Source: Amaurobius ferox (lineage: Eukaryota > Arthropoda > Arachnida > Araneae > Amaurobiidae). Taken from it: a DNA stretch of 64,000 nucleotides. The stretch's first letter is position 1. Every line of letters begins with the position of its first letter. The translations under genes were made by a program, and so were the position numbers. The notes beneath the pieces are model-generated. The model saw only the letters and a list, made by a program, of their open reading frames with translations. It made no database searches and had not been told where the DNA came from. Shown in pieces: positions 52,527 through 64,000 of this stretch. Location of the stretch: contig OX578147.1 in assembly GCA_951213105.1 (NCBI GenBank), forward strand, positions 123,473,642 through 123,537,641, written 5' to 3'.

Positions 52527-53495
52527 TTCGAGGGTCACACTGAAATTTTTGAGACAGGGGCAGACGATACGGGATAGGAGAAACTATTGGTCGGATGTTT
52601 AAATGTGTACTCTTTTATGTTCGCAGACGATAAGTTGTGGCTAAATGGAGTTGACGGGAGAGAATTATCGAGTTATGATTTTCTATGATTTTAAAATGGG
52701 GCTACATAAAAATGTCTACAACTAGCATATGGAAATGATGCTCCAGTCCGTGCCACTGTATTCAGATGGTTTACAGAGTTTAGAAGAGGCCAATTTTTTG
52801 CCCTGTATGAAAATCACACTGGAAGATCTTTGCCAGCTGTTGTCCCTGAAAATTTATCGACCATGCAAAAATTGTTTATCGATGATAATCACTGTACCTA
52901 CCAAATGATACAGAAAGAACTTAGCATTGCATCCGCAGCTATACATAAAATTATTCATGACGAATTGCATATGAAAAAATTAGTTTGTCGCTTTGTCCCC
53001 ATATTTTAATAGAACACCAAAAAGCGGAGCGTGACAGAATCACAGAAAAACCTTAAAATTACTATATGGGGTGGAATCCACATTATTGTTAAAATCATAA
53101 CTGGTGATGTAAATTGTAAAGTACAAGCCTATTATTGACATTCCAACACGTTAAAAAATAATGTATGGATCTTTGAAGATGACCCCTAGTCAACAACATT
53201 GAAAAGACAACGAGCCATTTAAAAATAAGTTATGCCGTGTTCTTCAGAAGTACAAGTCTGGTGAAATACATGAAGCAAGAGGGACAAAAGACATTTACAG
53301 CTAACTGGTACACTAATGTGTGGGTTCTAGAAATTATTCAGGAAGTGAATATTAGGGGACACTTGCTTCACAGTGACAAAACATTTTCGCATTCAACATG
53401 AATGACAGATTTTCTCACAAAAATGACAAGACGAATTTCTTGAACAAGCAAACATCAAAGTTATAGAACGTCCACCATATTCTCCTTGCTATGTG
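52527..53495 (+). mobile_element. Truncated mariner-like element, transposase pseudogene
   Basis: Type C version, nearly identical to the copy at 44948. It lies about 295 bp downstream of the unit-7-specific SINE insertion. Disabling stops, frameshifts and the missing third Asp are shared with all copies. Confidence 0.9.
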
Positions 53496-54051
53496 TGTCT
53501 GCTTTAAACGCCGAGGAACGCCAGCTACATTTTATAAAAATTATATAAATAAAAATTAATTTTTCAATGTGTTCCTAATTTTAGTAATCATCTAGTTCAA
53601 ATCTAACTTGGAATTTTTTTATTTACAACGAGTGTGTAATGTTCCTTTTTGAAAACTAATAATGTTTCTCATTTTTTCACCAGAAATTTTTTATAATACG
53701 GTAACAATGATATATATGATTGAAAAATTATGTCTTATTGAGTTCTGAGTGCTTGGCAGAGTGTGTTTTAAGACATAGTGATTTCACTATCCGGCAGCGC
53801 TCTTAGAAACGCCTCAAAATATGACGAGTGTTGTGATATTTTGTCTGCTGCTCGAGTGGTTTATTCGAGTAAAAGCACTGTATTAGGAACTCGGGTCTGG
53901 CAGCTGGAATCTAGTGACCGGATCGAGCCATTGTAGTAGTCACGGGCGAAACCGCAGCAGTTCATTTGCCGGAATGGAATGCTGATATCGCGACCGAGAT
54001 GCTCCAGCAGTGACGACTGGGGCCTACAAGGTGGGTTGGAAGCCGGCCTCT
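53496..54051 (+). repeat. RepX copy 1, unit 8
   Basis: Type C version, one T shorter in the poly-T run near 53618. Confidence 0.75.
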
Positions 54052-54367
54052 GTGCCTTCTGTAGGTGGGACTCCGAGATTTGGAGGAAGGCGGGACTCTT
54101 TTTTTGTGAGAGCATACCAAGGTAACGAGCCTTTACAAGGTAAGACTTCTTTAAGGTGTATTACGTTTCATTTTAGTTAACCTATATATTCTTTTGCCCC
54201 TACAGAGGAGTATCGCCGTTAGCCTTTGAGATGCGTTGTACTTGCTAAATAGATGATTTAAATATTGTTTATTTTTTACTAGCCGACTTTGGCGACCAGC
54301 CTGTTCGCTACTCTTTACAATTCTGACCGTGGCAAATTCTAACCGTGGCACACTCGCTGGCGCGACC

Positions 54368-54829
54368 TACCAATAAGGTGTAAAAGACCTGTTTGGACAG
54401 CCAGGAAGTGCCACCCAATTTAGACCAGAACTCAGTGGGGGAGGCATCCACAGGGACCGTACCCTCCTTCCCCTACCACCAACCTCTCGGAAGGACTTAC
54501 GGACCCACATGTTTAACGTGATCGTACTCCGCGTGAACACGGCAGCAGTTTTGGCAGTAGAGGGAATCGAACCGGACCTACCGAGTGAAATTCCCGCACG
54601 CTAACCACTGGTCTACCGCGCCCTCTGCGGCAATCTCCATAACTTTCTTTTTATTCACTCAGTTTGGACCGGAACCCAGTGGGGGAGGCATCCACAGAGA
54701 CCGTTCCCTCCTTCTCCTGCCACCAATCTCTCGGAAGGACTTATCTACCCATATGTTTAAAGTGATTGTACTCCGCGTCAGTGGCGGGAATCGAACCCAG
54801 GCCTACCGAGTGCTATTCTCGCGCGCTAA
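54368..54829 (-). mobile_element. Tandem pair of tRNA-derived SINEs, unit 8 (short form)
   Basis: Same as unit 7 apart from a private T for C in the body near 54727. Confidence 0.9.
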
Positions 54830-56576
54830 CTTCCCGCGCGCTAATTTAAATTTTATAATGACCATATGCTAAGCTCTTAATTCCACCATCCTCGTTCCAT
54901 CATTTGAAATATCCATAAAATTAAAATATGCATTTAAAATATCTATAAATTAAAATATCCATTTAAAATAAAAAAATCTTCCATATGGTTCCACCAATCC
55001 ATAAATATAATAATTTCAAATACATCACTTCAATTGAAACCACCATAATTCAATCATTTAAATTATTTAAAATATCCATTTAAAATATCATATAAATATA
55101 ATAATTTCGCACGATGTATACAATACTTATGCTAGGCTCTTAAATCATTTAAAACCGAAAGCGCGGTCTCCATGTAGACGGGGAAGAAACTACTGCGGAA
55201 GGGGGGAAATGCCGTCGAAGAACTGAGCCGATTGTCGAGAAATTTAAAATCATGACGTCTTTAAAATTGCGATCCTGAAAGCAATTTTCATTATTTCTGG
55301 ACCAGATTAGACTTGTAAGAATGCCAGATATTTCAGCTTTCTGAAAATGTAAATTATTAGTCGAAATTATGAGTACTTTTCACTATGCGAGAATTTAAAT
55401 ACCAAACATCGTTTTTTTGAGCCAAAAATGACTTTTGTTTTAAAATCTTTAAAAAATATTAGAAATCCAAATTGAGAGTTGAAATTGATATATTTTTACT
55501 CGCAATTGTCTGTTCTTTCCGGTGGTATGACTTGTTTTTTTCTACGATGTCCGGATCGTGGAGAAAAAGGGGCAAAAATGCTAAAAACGGTCGAAATCGC
55601 ATAAAACATTAAATAACAAAAAAAATAATTAAAATTTAAAAAAGCGGTTTTGACGTGTCCCCTTCCCACCCCCCCCGGGTCTCCGATTGCCAAATTCCGT
55701 AGCTCTCCGACGCGCGGTCGCTGAACGTATAGTGTATAAGACAGACAGACACACACACAGACCTTGCCTTTTATTATATAGAAAAGAGTAAAGCATAAAG
55801 TTTATTTAAGAAACTGATTTATCGTTGTATGCATCGAAATTTACACAGATTGAGAGTATTGTAGCGGAAATAGCTTAATTAGGAAGCATTACAGGCGAGG
55901 GTTAACTAGGCGCTTATTTAGAGGGTAAAACGTCACCTCAATAGTAGTGACACATATTATTGTGTGGAGTACCAACCCCCTTAATTGAATATTTTTGAAA
56001 AAATTTCTCTTTGTCTCTTTTATAAGATGATAGGTCCAAACACCAGATATCAAACTTCTATCACATTTTAAAAGAAGCGTTTCTCAATTATCTGGAAAAT
56101 CGAAAAATTTTGTATGCGGAAACCCCTAAAGTCCAAAATATTGGAAAACTCAATTTGCACATTTTCTTCCTTTCAAACTATCCCGTAATATCTTCCTTTC
56201 AAACGAACCGTACTCCAAATTTCAAGAAACTATTTTATCGCGAAGTATGCCAAATTACCGTTTCACCTTCGGAACGATTTTCTGTGATCCAACCCCTTTC
56301 ATGGACATGATTTTAGTGCGTAGCAAATATATTATATCTGAAATTGAGCACTTTCTTCCGTTCGAAAAATTTATGCCTACGCCAAATTTTAAGTATCTAT
56401 CTCATCGCAAAGAATGCTTTTCCTCCATTTCTCTATTTAGACGTTTTGATCCAAAGGTCCTTTGATGTATTCAGCGAGCGGCAAATGCATTGCCATCTGT
56501 GCTTTCACATACTCGTATTATGTTTGACTTGCGAACGACATGCCGTTTCAAAAATTGAATAAATGAAAACAACTGA

Positions 56577-57123
56577 TGCCTGCTTTACACGCCGAGCAAC
56601 GCCAGCTACAGTTTTTAGTAAATTATATAAATTCTTATTAATTTTTCGATGTGTTCCAAATTTTCCTACTTAAGTTGAAAACAACCTTTTAAAATATTTT
56701 ATTTAAAGGAGTGCATATCATTTGTTTCCTAAACGAATATTATTTCACATTTTTTCACAAGAAATTTTTTATAGTACCGTAATAAAAATATATATGATTA
56801 TACAAATCATGTCTTATTGAGTTCTCAGTGCTTGGAAGAGTGTGTTTTAAGACATTGTGATATCACTCTCCGGCAGCGCGATTATAGACACTTAAATATG
56901 ACGAGTGTTGTGAATTTTTGTCTGCTGCTCGAGAGGATTATTCGAGCACACGCACTCCATTAGGAACTTGGGCCTGACAGCTGGAGTCTAGTGAACGGAT
57001 CGAGTCACTGTAGTTGGTCACGTGCGAAATCGCAGCAGTTCATTTGCCGGAATGGAATTTTTATATCGTGAAACTCCAGGCACGACGACTGGGGCCTCTA
57101 AGGCGGGTTGAAACGGGCCTTCG
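56577..57123 (+). repeat. RepX copy 2, unit 8
   Basis: Type C version as in units 6 and 7. Confidence 0.75.
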
Positions 57124-59824
57124 CTCGATAGAGGGGCCGTGGCAGTCAAATTAGTGACGTCACGAAAAACGATCAACGGTTGGCGAAACTAACAATATTA
57201 TTCATTTTGCGAGTTTAAACTTAGATTTTATAAATACTTTTGTACATTTTTTTAGCTATATATGACAAGATTTTCAAAAAGAAGTATGTATGTTTGTCTA
57301 TTACAAAAAATGGAATTAATTAAAATTTAATGAGCATATATTGATTAAATGTTTAAAATAATATATAGGTCTTCTACTGACAACTTGCCTTACATATATG
57401 TAAATTTTTTATTCTGTTATGTGTTGGATTTGTTTTATTAATCAATGTAAGAGACTAATTCATTGTAACAGACTAACTAATGGAGTAATGAAAAATTATA
57501 GCATTTTATGAGTTTGCTATAGTTTATTTTAAAGCTAATCATGTTATATTTGGTTTTCAGTAAGTATATCATAAAATCATGGTAATTTTTGTTAGTCTGT
57601 TACATACTCAGTTAATTAGTGTTAATTTATTTAAAATTCAATTTTTTTTTCAAAATTTGGTATATGTACCCATCAAACACATGCCTTCGAACATATGCAG
57701 ATCTGCATTATTATTATTTTTTTATTATTTGTTTTCCTTTTTGCATTTAAAAATCTTTTTTGTTTTTCTATATGGGAATTCTTACCATGGAATGGCCCAA
57801 AATTGTAACTGACAGTAATTTTATTTAATGATGAATATAAGTCTAAAATTTAAACAAATGAAGATGTCGGTGAATTGCTAAATCTACAAGTAAATGATTG
57901 GGTAGTAATAAAATAATATTCCATCCTTTACCAGTGATCTGTCACGTAGATCAATAAAAAATAAATTGAAATTTCTGTAAAGCACAAAACTGAAATCCAT
58001 TTCACTTGGCCTCAGAAAGACACTTAGCAGGCTGATACATAAAACTGACAAATTAACAAATTACAATAAGCATTAAAAATGGGATAACACCTATGCAAAT
58101 ATAAAACTCAATAAAAACAATCGATACAGGAAAAAATATATAATCAGTAATATAAGCTGTTTTTGTATCCAATTGAAATGCATTATGTTTACACAGAGAT
58201 ACTTTGGATAAAATAAGATAAATATAATTATTCTAAACTCTTGTCACACTTAAGTTGCTTAAAAATGACCAATCCAATAATGTTGTAGTTAAAATAGAAG
58301 TGTATAAACTTAAAAATGAGCTCAAAAGTTGAATTTTGTTAAATACGAAATGTAAATGTTCTTCCGAGCTTATAAAACAGAACTCGTTCTGTGATGTATG
58401 CCACAGCTTTAAGTACTACATTCTGTTGTCGGGCAAATGAGAATTTCATAACTCAGTGAATGAAGCAAGGTACATATGCATTGTACTGTAGAAAATAAAT
58501 CTTTAAAACTACAATGAAATTTATAAAAACTGTAAATTTAATCAAAACTAATAAAGTAATTTATGGCAAACCGTAAAACAAATTATTTTATGGCTTTTAA
58601 ATGAGCGACAAAATGAAGGTTCTTATACTAAAACTTAGTCTTATCCAAAGTTACATTAAATTTCATTTAATAGTTTGTTCATAAATGTATCTTTGTCAAT
58701 ACATGAGGAGTCCTGCGGAATTTTCTCTACACAAAATTATGATAATGACACCATATGAAAAAAAAATTCACAGTGAAAAGTAATCTGCAGACCACATACC
58801 CCTCCCGTTGCTTTTTCTGCCTAACAGATATGATGGTTCGTTTCACCTCATAAAATATGATGGAATAAGATCTGTAAACTCAACAGAATTTTATATACAT
58901 TAACTGTCATTCATATAAACTGAATTTACAAGCTATTTCATTTACATTATGCAAATTTTGATTTTTTGTAGATCCTATTAGTGCCTCCTCTCGACCGAAC
59001 TCTCTGTCAGTTTGTTGTGGAATCAAGTGTCTGTTTTATTCCTATAATCACCGAACATAACTTCGACGTGATTGATATTCCCGTAAATAAGATAAAATAC
59101 CATAGCCAGTTGCGAATACTTCATACGGCATAAACCAAGATATCTGACCAGAGAACTTTGTTTCTATCCGTTCCAACATAGACCACACAGAGGTGTGACA
59201 ACGCCACTTAGAGGGAATTGTGATCTTTCTTTATATTCTATTGCAGAGGAATTTGGGCGTTCCAATTTCAAAAAGTTGTGTTGAAAAAAAGTTTCATTAA
59301 TTATTTTTATTTTGTAAAATATCGACTCATTAAATTTATGCGAGAGTTTATGTATTCGTTACGTACAAGGAGCTTTGCACAGATTGCAGGTATACCAAAA
59401 GAAATTGCCAATTCAGGATGCATTACAGTCGAAGGCGCAATCAGGAGTTCATTTAGGGTGTATAATCTGCCGCAACAAGTTTTGGACTGCAGGTGTATAT
59501 TTAGTCAATGAAGCATGGTTATATTTTTCACATGAATCAAGGCGCATTGATAGGCCATGCGCTTACATGCTAGGAGTATCCAGATTGCACACAATGAACG
59601 AGAGGTATCAAAATTACCCTATTCTACTCCCTGAGGTGGAAAAATCGTCTTTCGGCTTAGAGCTACTGTTTTCCCAATCGAAAAGAAAGATATATCTTTT
59701 ACTAGCTTTTCTAAATTACCGTGATTTCTTAGTAAGTGATAGATAATTAGTAGTATCACGAGAGAGCTGTTAATGTATCCAGACATCGCGAAGCGGGAGT
59801 TGTATATCCACATGTTCACTTACG

Positions 59825-60793
59825 TTCGAGGGTCACACTGAAATTTTTGAGACAGGGGTAGACGATACGGGATAGGAAAAACTATTGGTCGGATGTTTAA
59901 ATGTGTACTCTTTTATGTTCGCAGACGATAAGTTGTGGCAAAATGGAGTTGACGGGAGAGAATTATCGAGTTATGATTTTCTATGATTTTAAAATGGGGC
60001 TAAATAAAAATGTCTACAACTAGCATATGGAAATGATGCTCCAGTCCGTGCCACTGTATTCAGATGGTTTACAGAGTTTAGAAGAGGCCAATTTTTTGCC
60101 CTGTATGAAAATCACACTGGAAGATCTTTGTCAGCTGTTGTCCCGGAAAATTTGTCGACCATGCAAAAATTGTTTATCGATGATAATCACTGTACCTACC
60201 AAATGATACAGAAAGAACTTAGCATTGCATCCGCAGCTATACATAAAATTATTCATGACGAATTGCATATGAAAAAATTAGTTTGTCGCTTTGTCCCCAT
60301 ATTTTAATAGAACACCAAAAAGCGGAGCGTGACAGAATCACAGAAAAACCTTAAAATTACTATATGGGGTGGAATCCACATTATTGTTAAAATCCTAACT
60401 GGTGATGTAAATTGTAAAGTACAAGCCTATTATTGACATTCCAACACGTTAAAAAATAAAGTATGGATCTTTGAAGATGACCCCTAGTCAACAACATTGA
60501 AAAGACAACGAGCCATTTAAAAATAAGTTATGCCGTGTTCTTCAGAAGTACAAGTCTGGTGAAATACATGAAGCAAGAGGGACAAAAGACATTTACAGCT
60601 AACTGGTACACTACTGTGTGGGTTCTAGAAATTATTCAGGAAGTGAATATTAGGGGACACTTGCTTCACAGTGACAAAACATTTTCGCATTCAACATGAA
60701 TGACAGATTTTCTCACAAAAAGGACAAGACGAATTTCTTGAACAAGCAAACATCAAAATTATAGAACGTCCACCATATTCTCCTCGCTATGTG
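59825..60793 (+). mobile_element. Truncated mariner-like element, transposase pseudogene
   Basis: Although unit 8 begins as type C, this copy has A/B spelling (GGCAAAATGG, ATCCTAACTGG, CTCCTCGCTATG). That confirms the switch of type upstream near 58921-58977. Same truncation at RepX, non-functional. Confidence 0.9.
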
Positions 60794-61350
60794 TGTCTGC
60801 TTTAAAGGCCGAGGAACGCCAGCTACATTTTATAAAAATTATATAAATAAAAATTAATTTTTCAATGTGTTCCTAATTTTGGTAATCATCTAGTTCAAAT
60901 CTAACTTGGAATTTTTTTTATTTACAACGAGTGTGTAATGTTCATTTTTGAAAACTAATAATGTTTCTCATTTTTTCACCAGAAATTTTTTATAATACGG
61001 TAACAATGATATATATGATTGAAAAATTATGTCTTATTGAGTTCTGAGTGCTTTGCAGAGTGTGTTTTAAGACATAGTGATTTCACTATCCGGCAGCGCT
61101 CTTAGAAACACCTCAAAATATGACGAGTGTTGTGATATTTTGTCTGCTGCTCGAGTGGTTTATTCGAGTAAAAGCACTGTATTAGGAACTCGGGTCTGGC
61201 AGCTGGAATCTAGTGACCGGATCGAGCCATTGTAGTAGTCACGGGCGAAACCGCAGCAGTTCATTTGCCGGAATGGAATGCTGATATCGCGACCGAGATG
61301 CTCCAGCAGTGACGACTGGGGCCTACAAGGTGGGTTGGAAGCCGGCCTCT
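60794..61350 (+). repeat. RepX copy 1, unit 9
   Basis: A/B spelling throughout (TTTAAAGGCCGAGG, GTGCTTTGCAGAG, GAAACACCTC), consistent with the A/B tail of unit 8 running on into unit 9. Confidence 0.75.
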
Positions 61351-61666
61351 GTGCCTTCTGTAGGTAGGACTCCGAGATTTGGAGGAAGGCGGGACTCTTT
61401 TTTGGTGAGAGCATACCAAGGTAACGAGCCTTTACAAGGGAAGACTTCTTTAATATGTATTGCGTTTCATTTTAGTTAACCTACATATTCTTTTGCCCCT
61501 ACAGAGGAGTATCGCCGTTAGCCTTTGAGATGCGTTGTACTAATTAAATAGATGATTTAAATATTGTTTATTTTTTACTAGCCGACTTTGGCGACCAGCC
61601 TGTTCGCTACTCTTGACAATTCTGACCGTGGCAAATTCTAACCGTGGCACACTCGCTGGCGCGACC

Positions 61667-62129
61667 TACCAATAAGGTGTAAAGTAACTGTTTTTACGGC
61701 CAGGAAGTGCCACCCAATTTAGACCAGAACTCATTGGGGGAGGCATCCACAGGAACCGTACCCTCCTTCCCCTACCACCAAACTCTCGGAAGGACTTACG
61801 GACCCACATGTTTAACGTGATCGTACTCCGCGTGAACACGGCAGCAGTTTTGGCAGTAGAGGGAATCGAACCCGGACCTACCGAGTGAAATTCCCGCACG
61901 CTAACCACTGGTCTACCGCGCCCTCTGCGGCAATCTCCATAACTTTCTTTTTATTCACTCAGTTTGGACCGGAACACAGTGGGGGAGGCATCCACAGAGA
62001 CCGTTTCCTCCTTCCCCTGCCACCAACCTCTCGGAAGGACTTATCGACCCATATGTTTAAAGAGATTGTACTCCGCGTCAGTGGCGGGAATCGAACCCAG
62101 GCCTACCGAGTGCTATTCTCGCGCGCTAA
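61667..62129 (-). mobile_element. Tandem pair of tRNA-derived SINEs, unit 9 (short form)
   Basis: Short form with A/B-type body. Private changes are AACTCATTGG near 61730 and CGTTTCCTCC near 62004. Confidence 0.9.
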
Positions 62130-63861
62130 CTTCCCGCACGCTAATTTAAATTTTATAATGACCATATACTACGCTCTTAATTCAACCATCCTCGTTCCAT
62201 CATTTGAAATATCCATAAAATTAAAATATCCATTTAAAATATCTATAAATTAAAATATCCATTTAAAATAAAAAAAATCATCCATATGGTTCCACCAATC
62301 CATAAATATAATAATTTCAAATACATCACTTCAATTGAAACCACCATAATTCAATCACTTAAATTATTTAAAATATCCATTTAAAATATCATATAAATAT
62401 AATAATTTCGCCCGATGTATACAATACTTATGCTAGGCTCTTAATTCATTTAAAACCGAAAGCGCGTTCTCCATGGAGACGGGGAAGAAACTACTGCGGA
62501 TGGGGGGGAAATGCCGTCGAAGAACTGAGCCGATTGTCGAGAAATTTAAAATCATGACGTCTTTAAAATTGCGATCCTGAAAGCAATTTTCATTATTTCT
62601 GGACCAGATTAGACTTGTAAGAATGCCAGATATTTCAGCTTTCTGAAAATGTAAATTATTAGACGAAATTATGAGTACTTTTCACTATGCGAGAATTTAA
62701 ATACCAAACATCGTTTTTTTGAGCCAAAAGTGACTTTTGTTTTAAAATCTTTAAAAAATATTAGAAATCCAAATTGAGAGCTGAAATTGATATATTTTTA
62801 CTCGCAATTGTCTGTTCTTTCCGGTGGTATGATTTGTTTTTTTCTACGATCGTGGACAAAAAGGGGCAAAAAACGGTCGAAATCGCATAAAACATTAAAT
62901 AACAAAAAAAATAATTAAAATTTAAAAAATCGGTTTTTACGTGTCCCCTTCCCACTCCCCCGGGTCTCCGATTGCCAAATTCCGTAGCTCTCCGACGCGC
63001 GGTCGCTGAACGTATAGTGTATAAGACAGACAGACACACACACAGACCTTGCCTTTTATTATATAGAAAAGAGTAAAGCATAAAGTTTATTTAAGAAACT
63101 GATTTATCGTTGTGTGCATCGAAATTTACACAGATTGAGAGTATTGTAGCGGAAATAGCTTAATTAGGAAGCATTACAGGCGAGGGTTAACTAGGCGCTT
63201 ATTTAGAGGGAAAAACGTCACCTCAATAGTAGTGACACATATTATTGTGTGGAGTACCAACCCCCTTAATTGAATATTTTTGAAAAAATTTCTCTTTGTC
63301 TCTTTTATAAGATGATAGGTCCAAACACCAGATATCAAACTTCTATCACATTTTAAAAGAAGCGTTTCTCAATTATCTGGAAAATCGAAAATTTTTGTAT
63401 GCGGAAACCCCTAAAGTCCAAAATATTGGAAAACTCAATTTGCACATTTTCTTCCTTTCAAACTATCCCGTAATATCTTCCTTTCAAACGAACCGTACTC
63501 CAAATTTCAAGAAACTATTTTATCGCGAAGTATGCCAAATTACCGTTTCACCTTCGGAACGATTTTCTGTGATCCAACCCCTTTCATGGACATGATTTTA
63601 GTGCGTAGCAAATATATTATATCTGAAATTGAGCACTTTCTTCCGTTCGAAAAATTTATGCCTACGCCAAATTTTAAGTATCTATCTCATCGCAAAGAAT
63701 GCTTTTCCTCCATTTCTCTATTTAGACGTTTTGATCCAAAGGTCCTTTGATGTATTCAGCGAGCGGCAAATGCATTGCCATCTGTGCTTTCACATACTCG
63801 TATTATGTTTGACTTGCGAACGACATGCCGTTTCAAAAATTGAATAAATGAAAACAACTGA

Positions 63862-64000
63862 TGCCTGCTTTACACGCCGAGCAACGCCAGCTACAGTTTT
63901 TAGTAAATTATATAAATTCTTATTAATTTTTCGATGTGTTCCAAATTTTCCTACTTAAGTTGAAAACAACCTTTTAAAATATTTTATTTAAAGGAGTGCA
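63862..64000 (+). repeat. RepX copy 2, unit 9 (cut by window end)
   Basis: First 139 bp of the block; the rest lies beyond the window. Confidence 0.75.

Larger units (their letters stand above)
45809..53387 (+). repeat. Array unit 7, type C with extra SINE, 7579 bp
   Basis: It is type C like unit 6, but has the short SINE-pair form. Two private events set it apart. A 20-bp deletion near 48640 joins GTGCTCCAAA directly to GCGAAGTATG. A 287-bp SINE inserted at 51945-52231 is flanked by 15-bp direct repeats and adds 302 bp. Together they account for nearly all of the length difference from unit 8. Confidence 0.95.
53388..60685 (+). repeat. Array unit 8, chimeric C then A/B, 7298 bp
   Basis: From its start to about 58920 it carries type C markers, such as the 8-bp GTCCGGAT insertion near 55550, CAAACTTCTATC near 56051 and AAACTGAATTTAC near 58918. 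From about 58977 it reads as A/B: GATCCTATTAG instead of GATCCTAATAG, then TTATTCCTATAATC, CATACGGCATAA and GACAACGCCACTT. The switch lies in a short interval at about 58921-58977. It has the short SINE form and no duplication. Confidence 0.93.
1..64000 (+). repeat. Macrosatellite array of a 7.3-8.0 kb composite unit
   Basis: The same sequence recurs from end to end in direct orientation. The landmark starting CGCATTCAACATGAATGACA occurs at 1, 7953, 15905, 23198, 31163, 38440, 45809, 53388 and 60686. Units appear nearly identical by eye (units 1 and 2 differ at only a handful of sites over 7952 bp), and length differences are explained by a few discrete indels. The array extends past both ends of the window, since neither edge shows non-repeat flanking DNA. 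It carries only transposon debris and AT-rich DNA. Its chromosomal role (heterochromatin, centromere-proximal DNA, small-RNA locus) cannot be told from sequence alone. Confidence 0.97.
60686..64000 (+). repeat. Array unit 9, partial, chimeric B then C
   Basis: The first 3315 bp of a unit, cut by the window end. It begins as type B-like: short SINE form, 13-bp insertion, A/B spelling TGTGTGCATCG near 63111, no GTCCGGAT insertion. By 63341 it reads CAAACTTCTATC and then CTATCCCGTAATA near 63464, a variant otherwise seen only in unit 8. The switch from B to C lies between about 63111 and 63341. There is also a private loss of about 8 bp near 62870. Confidence 0.93.

Noticed and set aside
1..64000. 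CRISPR array, rDNA repeat or tandem gene family as explanation of the periodicity
   Set aside because: The period is 7-8 kb with no short direct repeats and spacers, no rRNA-like conserved core, and no long open frame per unit.
1..64000. Viral or endogenous viral element
   Set aside because: No capsid, polymerase or envelope-like frames; the only recognisable enzyme remnant is a mariner transposase.

Overview
The window is one long tandem array of a single composite repeat unit, 7.3 to 8.0 kb long and arranged head to tail. It holds eight complete units and the first 3.3 kb of a ninth. Measured from the first base of the window, units start at 1, 7953, 15905, 23198, 31163, 38440, 45809, 53388 and 60686. 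Their lengths are 7952, 7952, 7293, 7965, 7277, 7369, 7579 and 7298 bp, then 3315 bp of the partial unit. No intact host protein gene, rRNA gene, functional tRNA gene or CRISPR array is visible. The background is AT-rich non-coding DNA with spliceosomal-type motifs, broken mariner transposase and tRNA-derived SINEs. This points to an animal nuclear genome, most likely an arthropod; the species cannot be named from the sequence.

Each unit is built from the same blocks in the same order (unit 1 numbering). These are the 3' end of a mariner transposase pseudogene (1-108); the first copy of an unrecognised repeat, here called RepX (109-665); two tRNA-derived SINEs in tandem on the minus strand (982-1516); an AT-rich minisatellite (1591-1785); and unique-looking sequence ending in a LINE/SINE-like 3' tail (to 2450). 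They are followed by an unrecognised block with overlapping short ORFs (2760-3240), a second diverged RepX copy (3244-3790), AT-rich DNA with a 13-bp inverted repeat (4131-4269), and a segment of about 600 bp that is single or tandemly doubled (4958-6160). The unit closes with a higher-GC stretch containing an exon-like open segment (6239-6400), an unrecognised open region (6642-7013) and the 5' part of the mariner copy (from 7092), which runs into the next unit.

Units fall into three sequence types. Type A is units 1, 2 and 4, with the 602-bp duplication. Type B is units 3 and 5 and most of the visible part of unit 9. Type C is units 6, 7 and most of 8. Units 2+3 and 4+5 form an A-B dimer repeated with a period of about 15.25 kb. 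Units 5, 8 and 9 are chimeric, with switches of type inside the unit, which fits unequal crossover or gene conversion. Unit 7 alone carries a recent SINE insertion with a perfect 15-bp target-site duplication. The most interesting content is therefore structural: a TE-derived macrosatellite caught in the act of expansion, higher-order organisation and homogenisation. I found no convincing new protein-coding system, and the short ORFs shared by all units are explained by copying of the array.
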